A stretch of 64,000 nucleotides of DNA from Bradyrhizobium tropiciagri. GTDB taxonomy: Bacteria; Pseudomonadota; Alphaproteobacteria; Rhizobiales; Xanthobacteraceae. The notes beneath the pieces were generated by a model. It saw nothing but the letters and a program-made list of their open reading frames with translations. It was not told the origin of the DNA and did not search any database. The first letter of the stretch is position 1. Each line of letters opens with the position of its first letter. Of this stretch, positions 17,293 to 26,156 are shown in pieces. The DNA lies in the NCBI RefSeq assembly GCF_001189845.1, contig NZ_LFLZ01000019.1, positions 1 through 64,000 on the forward strand, read 5' to 3'. The translations under genes and the position numbers were made by a program.

Positions 17293-18108
17293 GTGAGCGG
17301 GATCGATTACGAGGTCGAGTACAACAACCGGGCGCGGGTGCCGGAAAACCCGGCGCTGATGGCCGGCTGGGCGCGGGACTCCGCGGCCTATCGCGAGCAG
17401 CACCCGCCGCGGCGCCTGAGCTATGGCCCCGGCAGCCGCAACGTCATCGACCTGTTCGAGGGAAACAGCGACGGGCCGCTCGTGGTCTTCATCCATGGCG
17501 GTTATTGGCAGGCGCTTGACGGCTCGTCATCGAGCCACTGCGCGCGCGGCCTCAATGGCCACGGCATCAGCGTCGCGGTGCCGAGCTACGATCTCTGCCC
17601 CAATGTTTCGGTCGCTGACATCATCGCCGAGATGCGCGCGGCGTGCCGCGAGCTGGTGAAGCTCGGCCGGCCGCTGGTCGTGTCGGGGCACTCGGCCGGC
17701 GGGCATCTTGCCGCATGCATGCTGGCGACCGATTGGCCGACCTATGATGCGTCGCTGCCTAACAATCTGGTCAGGGCTGCTTACGCGATCTCCGGCCTGT
17801 TCGAGCTCGAGCCGCTGGTCGGCACCACCATCAACAAGGCGCTTGGTCTCGACCGCGACGCAGCACGGGCGGCAAGCCCGCTGCTCTGGAAAGCGCCCGC
17901 GGGCGCGACGCTCGATGCCGTCGTCGGCGGTGCCGAAAGCGCCGAATATCACCGGCAGAGCCGGACCATCGCCGATGTCTGGGGCAAGGCTGGCGTTGCA
18001 ACGCGCTTCGGCACCGTGGCCGACGCCAATCATTTCACCGCGATCGCACCGCTCGCCGACCCGGGCTCGGCGATGGTCGCGCGGCTGAAGCAGCTCACAC
18101 AGATCTGA
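17293..18108 (+). CDS. Alpha/beta hydrolase, kynurenine formamidase-like
   Basis: A 271-residue alpha/beta hydrolase. The oxyanion-hole motif HGGYW is near residues 63-67, the nucleophile elbow GHSAGG near 130-135, and a late His in DANHFTAI near 245. The HGGYW form is typical of the esterase-like kynurenine formamidase family. That enzyme would make kynurenine, a source of anthranilate, which fits the cluster. A thioesterase or ring-opening hydrolase role is also possible. The start is GTG at 17293, 3 bases after the marR stop. The gene is likely co-transcribed with marR. Confidence 0.82.
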   Translation: MSGIDYEVEYNNRARVPENPALMAGWARDSAAYREQHPPRRLSYGPGSRNVIDLFEGNSDGPLVVFIHGGYWQALDGSSSSHCARGLNGHGISVAVPSYDLCPNVSVADIIAEMRAACRELVKLGRPLVVSGHSAGGHLAACMLATDWPTYDASLPNNLVRAAYAISGLFELEPLVGTTINKALGLDRDAARAASPLLWKAPAGATLDAVVGGAESAEYHRQSRTIADVWGKAGVATRFGTVADANHFTAIAPLADPGSAMVARLKQLTQI

Positions 18109-18156
18109 GTTCGGAGGGGCGCCGGCGACGGCCCGGTGATTTCCACCCTTGCGCCA

Positions 18157-18176
18157 AATTATTTTAAGTATAAAAT
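18157..18176. promoter_or_regulatory. Operator copy identical to that at 8635-8654
   Basis: AATTATTTTAAGTATAAAAT is identical over 20 bases to the sequence overlapping the promoter of the 8777 gene, 9.5 kb away. It contains the inverted repeat ATTTTA-AGTA-TAAAAT. It lies 94 bases upstream of the CoA ligase start. An A/T-rich exact match in such GC-rich DNA is very unlikely by chance. Confidence 0.65.
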
Positions 18177-18269
18177 GATTGGTGATTGGAACGCTGCCGG
18201 GCGTCCCCGATATCAGTCGTCTCGACGTTGGTCTTTGGCCTTTCTGAATGGAAAGCGAGGGGCAATCGA

Positions 18270-19912
18270 ATGTCAGGTGAATTTCCCGGGCTCGGCCCAT
18301 CCGGGCATGTCGACGATTTCGCGCGGCGCAACCTGCCGCCATCAGCACAATGGCCGCAGCTGTTGCTCGACCGGCCGGAATTTCGCTATCCCGACTATCT
18401 CAACGCCGCGGTCGAACTGACCGATCGCATCGTCGAGCAGGGGATGGGGGATCGCATCGCGCTGATCGGCAACGGCCGCCAGCGCACCTACAAGGAATTG
18501 ACCGACTGGTCGAACCGCCTGGCGCATGCGCTGGTGGAGAACTACGGCGTCAAGCCCGGCAATCGCGTCCTGATCCGCTCGGGCAACAATCCGGCGCTGG
18601 TCGCGGCCTGGCTCGCGGCGACCAAGGCCGGTGCCGTCGTGGTCAACACCATGCCGATGCTGCGCGCCGGCGAACTGGCCAAGATCGTCGACAAGGCCGA
18701 GATCGCGCTGGCGCTGACCGACAGCCGCATCGCCGACGAGCTGGTGGCCTGCGCCAAGACCAGCAAATTCCTCAAGCAGGTGGTCAATTTCGACGGCACC
18801 CAGAACCACGATGCCGAACTCGACCGGATCGCGCTCAACAAGCCGGTCAAGTTCGATGCGGTGAAGACCGGCCGTGACGACGTCGCGTTGCTCGGCTTCA
18901 CGTCGGGCACCACGGGCGAACCCAAGGCGACCATGCATTTCCACCGCGATCTCCTGATCGTCGCGGATGGCTATGCCAGGGAAGTGCTCAAGGTGACGCC
19001 GGACGATGTGTTCGTCGGTTCGCCGCCACTCGCGTTTACATTCGGCCTCGGTGGGCTCGCGATCTTCCCGCTGCGCTTCGGCGCCACCGCGACGCTGCTG
19101 GAGAACGCGGCGCCGAGCGAGATGATCCGGATCATCGAGACCTACAAGGCGACGATCTGCTTCACCGCGCCGACGGCCTACCGGGCGATGATGGCCGCGA
19201 TGGACAAGGGCGCCGATCTGTCGTCCTTGCGGCTCGCGGTCTCGGCCGGCGAGACATTGCCGGCGCCGGTGTTCGAGAGCTGGACCAAGAAGACCGGCAA
19301 GCCGATCCTCGACGGCATCGGCAGCACGGAGCTGCTGCACATCTTCATCACCAACCGCACCGGCAGCGCCGTTGCCGGCACCACCGGCACGCCTGTCACC
19401 GGCTACCAGGCAAAGATCGTCGACGAGGACATGAACGAGCTGCCGCCGGGCCAGGTCGGCAAGCTCGCGGTGCGCGGCCCGACCGGCTGCCGATATCTCG
19501 CGGACTCCAGGCAGACTAAGTATGTCCGCGACGGCTGGAACATCACCGGCGATGCCTTCGTCGCCGACGAGAATGGCCGGCTATCCTTCGTGGCGCGCGC
19601 GACGACATGATCATCTCGGCGGGCTACAACATCGCCGGTCCCGAGGTCGAGGCCGCGCTGCTCGGACATCCCGATGTCGCGGAATGCGCGGTGATCGGCG
19701 CACCTGACGAAGAGCGGGGACAGATCGTCTCGGCGTTCATCGTGCTGAAGCAGGGCGCGCGCAGCGACGATGTCGAGGTCAAGCTGCTGCAGGATCACGT
19801 CAAGGCGACGATCGCGCCCTACAAATATCCTCGCGCGATCGCCTTCGTCGAGGCGCTGCCGAAAACCCAGACCGGGAAGATCCAGCGCTTCAAGCTGCGC
19901 GAGGCTAGCTAA
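18270..19912 (+). CDS. 2-aminobenzoate (aromatic acid)-CoA ligase, with a 1-base frameshift
   Basis: An acyl-adenylate-forming enzyme of about 547 residues once one base is restored. The ATP motif FTSGTTGEPKATMHFHRD is near residues 215-232. The frame from 18270 runs to GRLSFVARA and then stops at 19610. The frame from 19607 continues MIISAGYNIAGPEVEAALL and includes the C-terminal catalytic lysine region KTQTGKIQR. Adding one C after 19600 gives FVARADDMIISAGYN, the expected motif. As read, the product would lack the C-terminal domain and be inactive, but the single-base signature matches three other loci in this window and suggests a sequence error. It activates the aromatic acid that feeds the monooxygenase/reductase at 8777. 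Confidence 0.82.
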
Positions 19913-19968
19913 GAATCGGGCGACGGCCTGAAGCCGCCGCCCGAAATCAACAACCGGTCAACGAGAGA

Positions 19969-21579
19969 TCAATGCGCCGCGCTGCCGCCGGCGGTGTTCT
20001 TCGGCTTGCCGGTTAGCACGATCGCAATTGCAGCGAGCACCAGCACCATGCCGATGACGGCGAAGGCGTCGCTGAAGCCCAGCACCAGCGCCTGGCGCTT
20101 CACGATGTTGCCGATTGCCACGATCGCCTGATTGTGCGCGGTGGCCGGGTCGGAGATGCCGTGGCTCAGGAAGTAGTTGGTGACCTCGGCGATCCGCGTG
20201 CGCACTTCTTCACGGCCGAGGTGGACCGACTGGCCGATGATGTTGGAATGGAACTGCTCCCGCTTGGTGACGATGGTCGACAGCAGCGCCGTTCCGATCG
20301 CGCCGCCGAGGTTGCGCATCATGTTGGAGATGCCGGACGCTGCCGGCGCGTCCTGCGGTGCGACGCTGCCGAGGCTGATGGCGGACAGCGGTGCCAGCGT
20401 GATCGCCTGACCGACGGCGCGAACAATGTTTGGATAGAAGAACTGATCGCCGGAATAGTCGAGCGACATCTGGATGTTCATGAAGGAGGAGACTGCGAAC
20501 AGCGCCATGCCGGTGAACGCGATGTAGCGGGCATCGAAGCGCTGCATCAGCAACGGCACCAGCGGGATCAGGATCAGCTGCGGCAGGCCGGTCCAGGCCA
20601 GCACCTGGCCGATCTGCTCGGCATTGTAGCGCTGCACCTGGCCGAGATAGGCCGGCAGCAGGTACACCGAGCCGAACAGCGCGAAGCCGACGAACACCGA
20701 CGAGATGGTGCCGAAGCCGAAGCTGCGCTGGGTCAGGAGCCGCAGCCGGAGCAGCGGCTTCTCGACGACCAGCTCGATCCAGACGAACAAAGTGAGGCTG
20801 ACCGCTGCGATCACCGCGAGCTTGACGATGAAGGGCGAGCCGAACCAGTCGTCCTTGTTACCTTCCTCGAGCACGGCCTGCAGCGCCGACAGGCCGATCG
20901 CCATCGTGACGATGCCGAGCCAGTCGCCCTCGCGGAGCAGATGCAACTGCATCGGCTGCCGTTCAAGCGTGAGATACAGGGTGCCGACCATCACCACGGT
21001 CGGGACTACGTTGACGAAGAAGATGGTCTGCCAGCCGTAATTCTCGGTCAGGTAGCCGCCGATGGTCGGGCCGATCGCGGGCGCAAACGTCACGGCAAGC
21101 GCGAACATCGCAAGTCCGATCGGCTGCTGCGCCTTCGGCAGCTTGGTGAAGACGAGCGTGAACGCCATCGGGATCAGCACGCCGCCGAAGAAGCCTTGCA
21201 GGCCGCGCATCGCGATCATCGACGGCAGGTCGTGGGTGAAGGCACAGGCGACCGAGAAGATCGCGAACAATGTGGCGAAGGAGATGATGATCTTGCGGAA
21301 CGAGAACACCCGGCTGAGATAGTCGGTCAGCGGGATCACCACGATCTCGCCGATCAGATAGGACGTCGAGATCCAGGAGCCGTTGTCGACACCGGTCCCG
21401 ATGCCGCCTTCGATGTTGAGCAGCGAGGCGTTGGTGATCTGGATGTTGAGGATCGCCATGAAGGCGCCGATCATCGCGGCGACGATGGAGATCCAGACGG
21501 CCATGCTGGCCCGGTTTGGGCCGGCCGCCGCTGCCGCGCGGGGCGCGGCAGCGGGGGAGGAGAGCGCGAGGTCGGACAT
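19969..21579 (-). CDS. DHA2-type MFS multidrug efflux transporter (EmrB/QacA)
   Basis: A 536-residue, about 14-segment major facilitator of the DHA2 family. It shows the N-terminal AFMAILNIQITNASLLNIEGG region, ITDYLSRVFS-type loop 2-3 (PLTDYLSRVFSFRK) and the motif C-like VTFAPAIGPTIGGYLTENYGW. It pairs with the HlyD-type adaptor gene directly upstream, 8 bases apart on the same strand, as in EmrAB systems. It exports toxic compounds by proton antiport across the inner membrane. Expression is probably controlled by the divergent TetR gene. Confidence 0.92.
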   Translation of the reverse strand: MSDLALSSPAAAPRAAAAAGPNRASMAVWISIVAAMIGAFMAILNIQITNASLLNIEGGIGTGVDNGSWISTSYLIGEIVVIPLTDYLSRVFSFRKIIISFATLFAIFSVACAFTHDLPSMIAMRGLQGFFGGVLIPMAFTLVFTKLPKAQQPIGLAMFALAVTFAPAIGPTIGGYLTENYGWQTIFFVNVVPTVVMVGTLYLTLERQPMQLHLLREGDWLGIVTMAIGLSALQAVLEEGNKDDWFGSPFIVKLAVIAAVSLTLFVWIELVVEKPLLRLRLLTQRSFGFGTISSVFVGFALFGSVYLLPAYLGQVQRYNAEQIGQVLAWTGLPQLILIPLVPLLMQRFDARYIAFTGMALFAVSSFMNIQMSLDYSGDQFFYPNIVRAVGQAITLAPLSAISLGSVAPQDAPAASGISNMMRNLGGAIGTALLSTIVTKREQFHSNIIGQSVHLGREEVRTRIAEVTNYFLSHGISDPATAHNQAIVAIGNIVKRQALVLGFSDAFAVIGMVLVLAAIAIVLTGKPKNTAGGSAAH

Positions 21580-21587
21580 GACATCAC

Positions 21588-22778
21588 CTATTTGAAAGAG
21601 GCGACAGCGAGCTTGGGAGAGGCGCTGGAGCGCGCGGCCTCAGCGGTTTGCGAAGTGGTCGCGATGGACGGGATCACGGACATGCCGGGTCGCAGCTCGA
21701 CGGAAGTCGCGTCGAGCACGATCTTCACCGGGATGCGCTGCACGACCTTGGTGAAATTGCCGGTGGCGTTGTCCGGCGGCAGCAGCGCGAACTCCTGGCC
21801 GCTCGCCGGCGCCAGGCTGTCGACATGGCCGCGTACGACCTGGCCGGGGAACATGTCGACCTCGATCTCGACCGGCTGGCCCTTGCGGACATTGGTGAGC
21901 TGAGTCTCCTTGTAATTCGCGATCACATAGGCGCCGGCGGCCGGCACCAGCGACATCAACTGTGTGCCGGCCTGGACGTACTGGCCGGTGCGCAGCGTGC
22001 GGTTGCCGACGACGCCGTCGATCGGCGCGGTGATCGTGGTGTAGCCGAGATTGAGCTCGGCCTGGTTTTGCAGGGCAGTGGCTCGTCCCAATGCCGCAAC
22101 CGCTTGAGCGATCTCGGCCTTGAGCAGTTCCACCTGCCGCTCGGCGGAAGCGAGGTTTGCAGTGTCGCGGGCGATGGCGGCCTGCGCGCTGGCGTAGCGC
22201 GACTGCGCCTGCTGCGCGTTCTGCACGCTGCCGTAGCCGGTGCCGGCGAGGTCGGTGTAGCGCTTGTTCTCTTGCTCGGCGAAGGTCTGCGTCGCAGTAT
22301 CTACCGCGAGCGTCGCGCGCGCCGCCTCGATTACCGAGTGCTGCACGTCGAGTTGCGCGCGCTTGCTGGTGATCGCGGCTTCGGCGGCGGCGACGTCAGC
22401 CTTCGACTGATCAAGCGCGACCTTGAAATCGCGCTCGTCGATCCGCGCCAGCACCTGGCCGGCGCGCACATGCTCGTTGTCGCCCACCAGCACTGCGCTC
22501 AGATAGCCGGAGACCTTCGGCGCGATTGTCGTGTTGTCGGCCTTTACATAGGCGTCGTCGGTCGAGATCTGAAAACGGCCGACCGTCCAGTAGTCCCAGC
22601 CGTACCAGGCGCCGCCCGCGAGGACGGCGACGGCGGCGGTGGCGAGAAGCAGGCGGCGGAGCTTGCCCTTCGCAGCGGCCGGGGCCGGCGTGGCGGCCTC
22701 CGAATTGGCGATCAATTGCTTGGCGGTTTCGGCCGGAACCTGGCTCTCGGCCTTGAAAGAGGTTTCATGCTGGCTCAT
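21588..22778 (-). CDS. HlyD/EmrA-type periplasmic adaptor of efflux pump
   Basis: A 396-residue membrane fusion protein. A single membrane anchor lies near residues 45-65 (RLLLATAAVAVLAGGAWYGW). It is followed by a biotinyl-lipoyl-like domain (STDDAYVKADNTTIAPKVSGYLSAVLVGDNEHVRAGQVLARID), a long alpha-helical hairpin (about 130-240, rich in Ala/Gln/Glu) and GYTTITAPIDGVVGNRTLRTGQYVQ. It links the MFS pump to an outer-membrane channel encoded elsewhere. It is the first gene of the two-gene efflux operon, divergent from tetR. Confidence 0.92.
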   Translation of the reverse strand: MSQHETSFKAESQVPAETAKQLIANSEAATPAPAAAKGKLRRLLLATAAVAVLAGGAWYGWDYWTVGRFQISTDDAYVKADNTTIAPKVSGYLSAVLVGDNEHVRAGQVLARIDERDFKVALDQSKADVAAAEAAITSKRAQLDVQHSVIEAARATLAVDTATQTFAEQENKRYTDLAGTGYGSVQNAQQAQSRYASAQAAIARDTANLASAERQVELLKAEIAQAVAALGRATALQNQAELNLGYTTITAPIDGVVGNRTLRTGQYVQAGTQLMSLVPAAGAYVIANYKETQLTNVRKGQPVEIEVDMFPGQVVRGHVDSLAPASGQEFALLPPDNATGNFTKVVQRIPVKIVLDATSVELRPGMSVIPSIATTSQTAEAARSSASPKLAVASFK

Positions 22779-22890
22779 GGCAGTCGCTCCTGGAAGCTCT
22801 CTATCCCTCTGGTAAACCTTGTGAATTCTGGTATCGGTTGCCCGGGATAATTAGGAAACTTGATGTTTTCCAAAATAGAGCCCATATTTG

Positions 22891-22912
22891 GACTGTCAAT
22901 AGAATGACAGTC
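22891..22912. promoter_or_regulatory. Perfect palindromic TetR-type operator
   Basis: GACTGTCA (22891-22898) and TGACAGTC (22905-22912) are perfect inverted repeats around a 6-base spacer (ATAGAA). The site lies between the divergent efflux operon (start 22778) and tetR (start 22937), as expected for an operator controlling both. Local DNA is unusually A/T-rich. Confidence 0.75.
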
Positions 22913-22936
22913 ATCATCTAAAAGCATGGCTCGCCG

Positions 22937-23647
22937 ATGAACCGGAATGACAAATCCCAGACGGAGCAAGCCCCGGCGGTGCCGGAGCGGCGCGGCCGCG
23001 GCCGGCCGCAGCTGCGCTCCGACGACGAGACGCGCGCGCTGATCTATGACGCCGCGCGGCGCGAGTTCGCCGAGCGCGGATTCGCTGCGGCGAACATCGC
23101 CGACGTGGCCTGCCGCGCCGGCGTCTCCACCAAGACTCTGTACCGGCTGGTCCCGACCAAGCTGGCGCTGTTCGAAGGCATGGTGACCGACCGGGTCGAC
23201 CGCTTCGTGTCCATCGTGAATCTCGGCGCCTGCGACGGCCGCAATGTTGCGGCGGCGCTGGAGGCTGCGTTGCAGACGTGCGCCGAGCTCATCCTCGACG
23301 CCGAGGTGATCGCCCTGCAGCGGATCATCCTGGCCGAGAGCGACAAGTTCCCCGACATTGCCGAGACGTTCTACGAAAGGGCCATGCAGCGGACCATCGC
23401 CGCGTTGGCGAGCTGGCTCGGCGTGCAGCAGCGGCGAAGGCGGATCGTGCTCGATGATGCCGAAGTGGCCGCCGGCATGCTGCTCGGCATGCTCGTGTTC
23501 AAGCCGCAACGCGACGTGATGTTCGGGCACAAGCCGGTGCTGACGCACAGCGAGATCGAAGCGCGCGCCAAGGCGTGCGCGGCGCTGTTCCTGTCCGGCT
23601 GTGCGGTGCCGGCCGACCAGATCGGAAAGCAGGGCGGAGAGGCATGA
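22937..23647 (+). CDS. TetR/AcrR family regulator
   Basis: A 236-residue TetR protein. The DNA-binding domain (about residues 28-85) reads RALIYDAARREFAERGFAAANIADVACRAGVSTKTLYRLVPTKLALFEGMV, a classic HTH. The C-terminal domain is of the AcrR type (ILAESDKFPDIAETFYERAMQRT). A short basic, Pro-rich N-terminal tail (RRGRGRPQ) precedes it. It is divergent from the efflux operon with a perfect palindrome in the gap, so it most likely represses the efflux genes and itself. Its stop overlaps the start of the next gene. Confidence 0.9.
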   Translation: MNRNDKSQTEQAPAVPERRGRGRPQLRSDDETRALIYDAARREFAERGFAAANIADVACRAGVSTKTLYRLVPTKLALFEGMVTDRVDRFVSIVNLGACDGRNVAAALEAALQTCAELILDAEVIALQRIILAESDKFPDIAETFYERAMQRTIAALASWLGVQQRRRRIVLDDAEVAAGMLLGMLVFKPQRDVMFGHKPVLTHSEIEARAKACAALFLSGCAVPADQIGKQGGEA

Positions 23648-24069
23648 TGGTGGAGCCGGCCGCGACCTACACCGTCGAAGCGCAGATCTCGCGCGACGAT
23701 GAGGTGAGATGCCAGGATGTGCTGACGCGCTGGATGGCAGCGCTCAATCACTACGATGCCGCGGCCATGGATGCGCTGATGCACTTCCCGCACGTGCGGA
23801 TCGCAGGCGGGGTGGTCACCGTCTATCAGCAGAGCGGCAACAATCCGATGGACCTGTTCGAGCGGCTGCGGAAACAGGACGGCTGGCACCACAGCACCTG
23901 GAACGAGACCAGGCTCGTCCAGTCCTCTCCTGCGAAGGCGCATTACGCCGTCCGTTACACGCGCTACCGCGAGGATGGATCGGTTATCGGGACCTACGAT
24001 TCGCTCTACGTGCTGAGCCTGCTCGGCGGCGCTTGGAAAATCCAGAGCCGCTCGAGCTTTGGTCCCTAG
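23644..24069 (+). CDS. SnoaL/NTF2-like protein
   Basis: A 141-residue protein with an NTF2-like pattern: a first helix VLTRWMAALNHYDAAAMDALMHFPHVRIAGG, a middle helix NPMDLFERLRKQDGWHHS and a C-terminal sheet AHYAVRYTRYREDGSVIGTYDSLYVLSLLGGAWKIQSRSSF. The ATG at 23644 overlaps the tetR stop (ATGA), so it is translated with the regulator. Members of this fold are isomerases, hydrolases or ligand-binding proteins; no function can be assigned here. Confidence 0.75.
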   Translation: MMVEPAATYTVEAQISRDDEVRCQDVLTRWMAALNHYDAAAMDALMHFPHVRIAGGVVTVYQQSGNNPMDLFERLRKQDGWHHSTWNETRLVQSSPAKAHYAVRYTRYREDGSVIGTYDSLYVLSLLGGAWKIQSRSSFGP

Positions 24070-24111
24070 AGCCTGACGAGATTACGCTGAGCTGGAACAG
24101 CGTCGATAGTT

Positions 24112-24260
24112 CACCTCTCCCTTGGGAGAGGTCGATTTGCGCAGCAAATCGGGCGAGGGGGTACGGTCTATCGAGAGAGGAAGAGCCCTCACCCGGATTG
24201 CACTGGACGATGCTTCGCATCGCCAGGCGCAATCCGACCTCTCCCCAACGGGGAGAGGTG
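24112..24260. repeat. Dispersed intergenic inverted repeat
   Basis: CACCTCTCCC at the left faces GGGAGAGGTG at the right, and GATTTGCGCAGCAAATC is a smaller inner palindrome. It is related to the element at 8-142 and fills most of the gap 24070-24311 between convergent genes. Confidence 0.7.
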
Positions 24261-24311
24261 AAGCGAGACCGCGCCAAGCCGATTCAACCAAAACTTATCG
24301 CGCTTCAGGCG

Positions 24312-26072
24312 CTACTTGGCCGCCACCGCCGATGCGGGAGGCTGCGTCAGCACCTGACGGATCATCCGGGCGAGATCGGCCTTGCGATAGGGCTTCGGCA
24401 ACAGCGTCACGTCGGGGTCGAGGCGGCCGTGGTGGATGATCGCGTCCTCGGTATAGCCGGAGGTGAACAGCACGCGCACCGAGGGCAGCCTGGCGGTCAC
24501 GGCATCGGCGACCTGCCGGCCGTTCATGCCGCCGGACATGATGACGTCGGTGAACAGCACGTCGCAGACGAACCCGTTGTCGACGGCAGCCAGTGCCTCC
24601 GGGCCGTTGGCGGTGACCATCGTTCGGTAGCCAAGCTGCTCGAGCTGGGCGCTGACGTAGTTGCGCACCAGCGGATCGTCCTCGACGACCAGGATGGATT
24701 CATGGCCGCCGCGCGTGTCGACCGGGGCAGGCGGCTCGACATCGACCATGTCGCCCATGCTGCGCGGCAGATAGAGCTTGATCGACGTGCCGTGGCCTTC
24801 CTCGGAATAGATCTTGAGGTGGCCGTCGGACTGCTTGATGAAGCCGTAGACCATGCTCAGCCCAAGGCCGGTGCCCTTGCCGGTGTCCTTGGTGGTGAAG
24901 AACGGTTCGAACACCTTGTCGCGAATGGCCGCGGGGATTCCTTCGCCGGTGTCGCTGACAGCGACCATCACATATTCACCGGCCCGCACATCGGGGTTGG
25001 CGGCCGCATAGACCTCGTCGAGGATGACGTTGCTGGTCTCCAGCATCAGCTTGCCGCCGTCGGGCATCGCATCACGGGCATTGACGGCGAGATTGAGCAG
25101 CGCCGTCGCCATGTGATTGGGATCGATGAAGGCCGTCCAGGCGTCGGGCTCGAGCGCGGTGTCGATTTCGATTTGCTCGCCGAGCGAGGGGCGCAGCAGC
25201 CGCGCGGTGTCCTGCACCAGCGTGTTGAGATTGGCTTCGCGTGGTTGCAGCGGCTGCAGCCGCGAGAACGCCAACAGGTGCTTGGTCACCTCGGCACCGC
25301 GAAATGCGGCGTCGGTGATCATCTTGGCGACAGACGACAGCGCGGGATCATGTTCAACGGCTTCCGCGAGGATGTCGATCAGGCCGGTGATGACGGTCAG
25401 GATGTTGTTGAAGTCGTGCGCGATTCCGCCGGAGAGATGTCCGACGGCCTCCATTTTCTGCACCTGGCGCAGCTTTTGCTCGGTTTCGAGCTGCTCGCGG
25501 GCGGCCTCGACCTCGCGCGCGCGCATGAAGATCTCGGCTTCCATCTGCTCGGTGCGCTCGCGCAGCCGGTCCGTGAGCTTGTCCTGCTCGGCGCCGCGCT
25601 GCTTCAGTTGGATGAAGCCGGTGACGTCTTCGACCCGATGGATGATGTAGATGAACTGCCCGCTCGGGCCGAACACTGGCGTGTTGCGCGGGCTCCAGTA
25701 CTTTTCCTCGAATCCGCCGCCTTCCGACTCGGGCTTGCGGATGTCGTATTTCTGCACCGACATGGTGTCGGGGCGGCGGAATTGGACCACGCGCTCGAGC
25801 GAGGCGCGCAGGTTCCGCACGCCGTCAGCGGCAGGATCATCCGGATTATCGGGAAAGATCTCGAATAGCACGCGCCCAAGGATCGCGGCGCGCTCGGTCT
25901 TGGTGGCGCGCAGATAGGCGTCGCTTGCTGCCACGATACGGAAGTCGGGCTGGGTCAGCACCAGATAGAGGCCGGGCGCCGCCTCGAATAACGCCTTGAA
26001 GTCAGGCATCGGCGGGGACTGATTTTGCAGTTCATCCTCCCTCGCAGGGATACGGTCCGCCACTGACCGCAC
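24312..26072 (-). CDS. PAS hybrid sensor histidine kinase/response regulator
   Basis: A protein of up to 586 residues with the order PAS, HisKA, HATPase, receiver. PAS spans about 22-145 (FEAAPGLYLVLTQPDFRIVAASDAYLRAT). The phosphoacceptor region is GHLSGGIAHDFNNILTVITG. ATPase boxes are present (DTGEGIPAAIRDKVFEPFFTTKDTGKGTGLGLSMVYGF). The C-terminal receiver begins ESILVVEDDPLVRNYVSAQL, with phospho-Asp in VLFTDVIMSGGMNGRQ and Lys in LLPKPYRK. There is no membrane segment, so it is a cytosolic sensor. The start is uncertain: GTG at 26072, or ATG at 26009 (MPDFKALFEAAPG), which is the common family start. No partner regulator gene is adjacent. Confidence 0.88.
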   Translation of the reverse strand: MRSVADRIPAREDELQNQSPPMPDFKALFEAAPGLYLVLTQPDFRIVAASDAYLRATKTERAAILGRVLFEIFPDNPDDPAADGVRNLRASLERVVQFRRPDTMSVQKYDIRKPESEGGGFEEKYWSPRNTPVFGPSGQFIYIIHRVEDVTGFIQLKQRGAEQDKLTDRLRERTEQMEAEIFMRAREVEAAREQLETEQKLRQVQKMEAVGHLSGGIAHDFNNILTVITGLIDILAEAVEHDPALSSVAKMITDAAFRGAEVTKHLLAFSRLQPLQPREANLNTLVQDTARLLRPSLGEQIEIDTALEPDAWTAFIDPNHMATALLNLAVNARDAMPDGGKLMLETSNVILDEVYAAANPDVRAGEYVMVAVSDTGEGIPAAIRDKVFEPFFTTKDTGKGTGLGLSMVYGFIKQSDGHLKIYSEEGHGTSIKLYLPRSMGDMVDVEPPAPVDTRGGHESILVVEDDPLVRNYVSAQLEQLGYRTMVTANGPEALAAVDNGFVCDVLFTDVIMSGGMNGRQVADAVTARLPSVRVLFTSGYTEDAIIHHGRLDPDVTLLPKPYRKADLARMIRQVLTQPPASAVAAK

Positions 26073-26156
26073 TCAAGATGTGGCACGCGGTTGCTGGAAC
26101 TTCAATGGTTAACATACGGTACCGGCTCGATTTTCTCGATCGCGCACGCGTTGCGA

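Noticed and set aside
19607..19912. A separate 101-residue protein after the CoA ligase
   Set aside because: It is the C-terminal domain of the ligase (contains the A10-type lysine region) read after the frameshift, not an independent gene.
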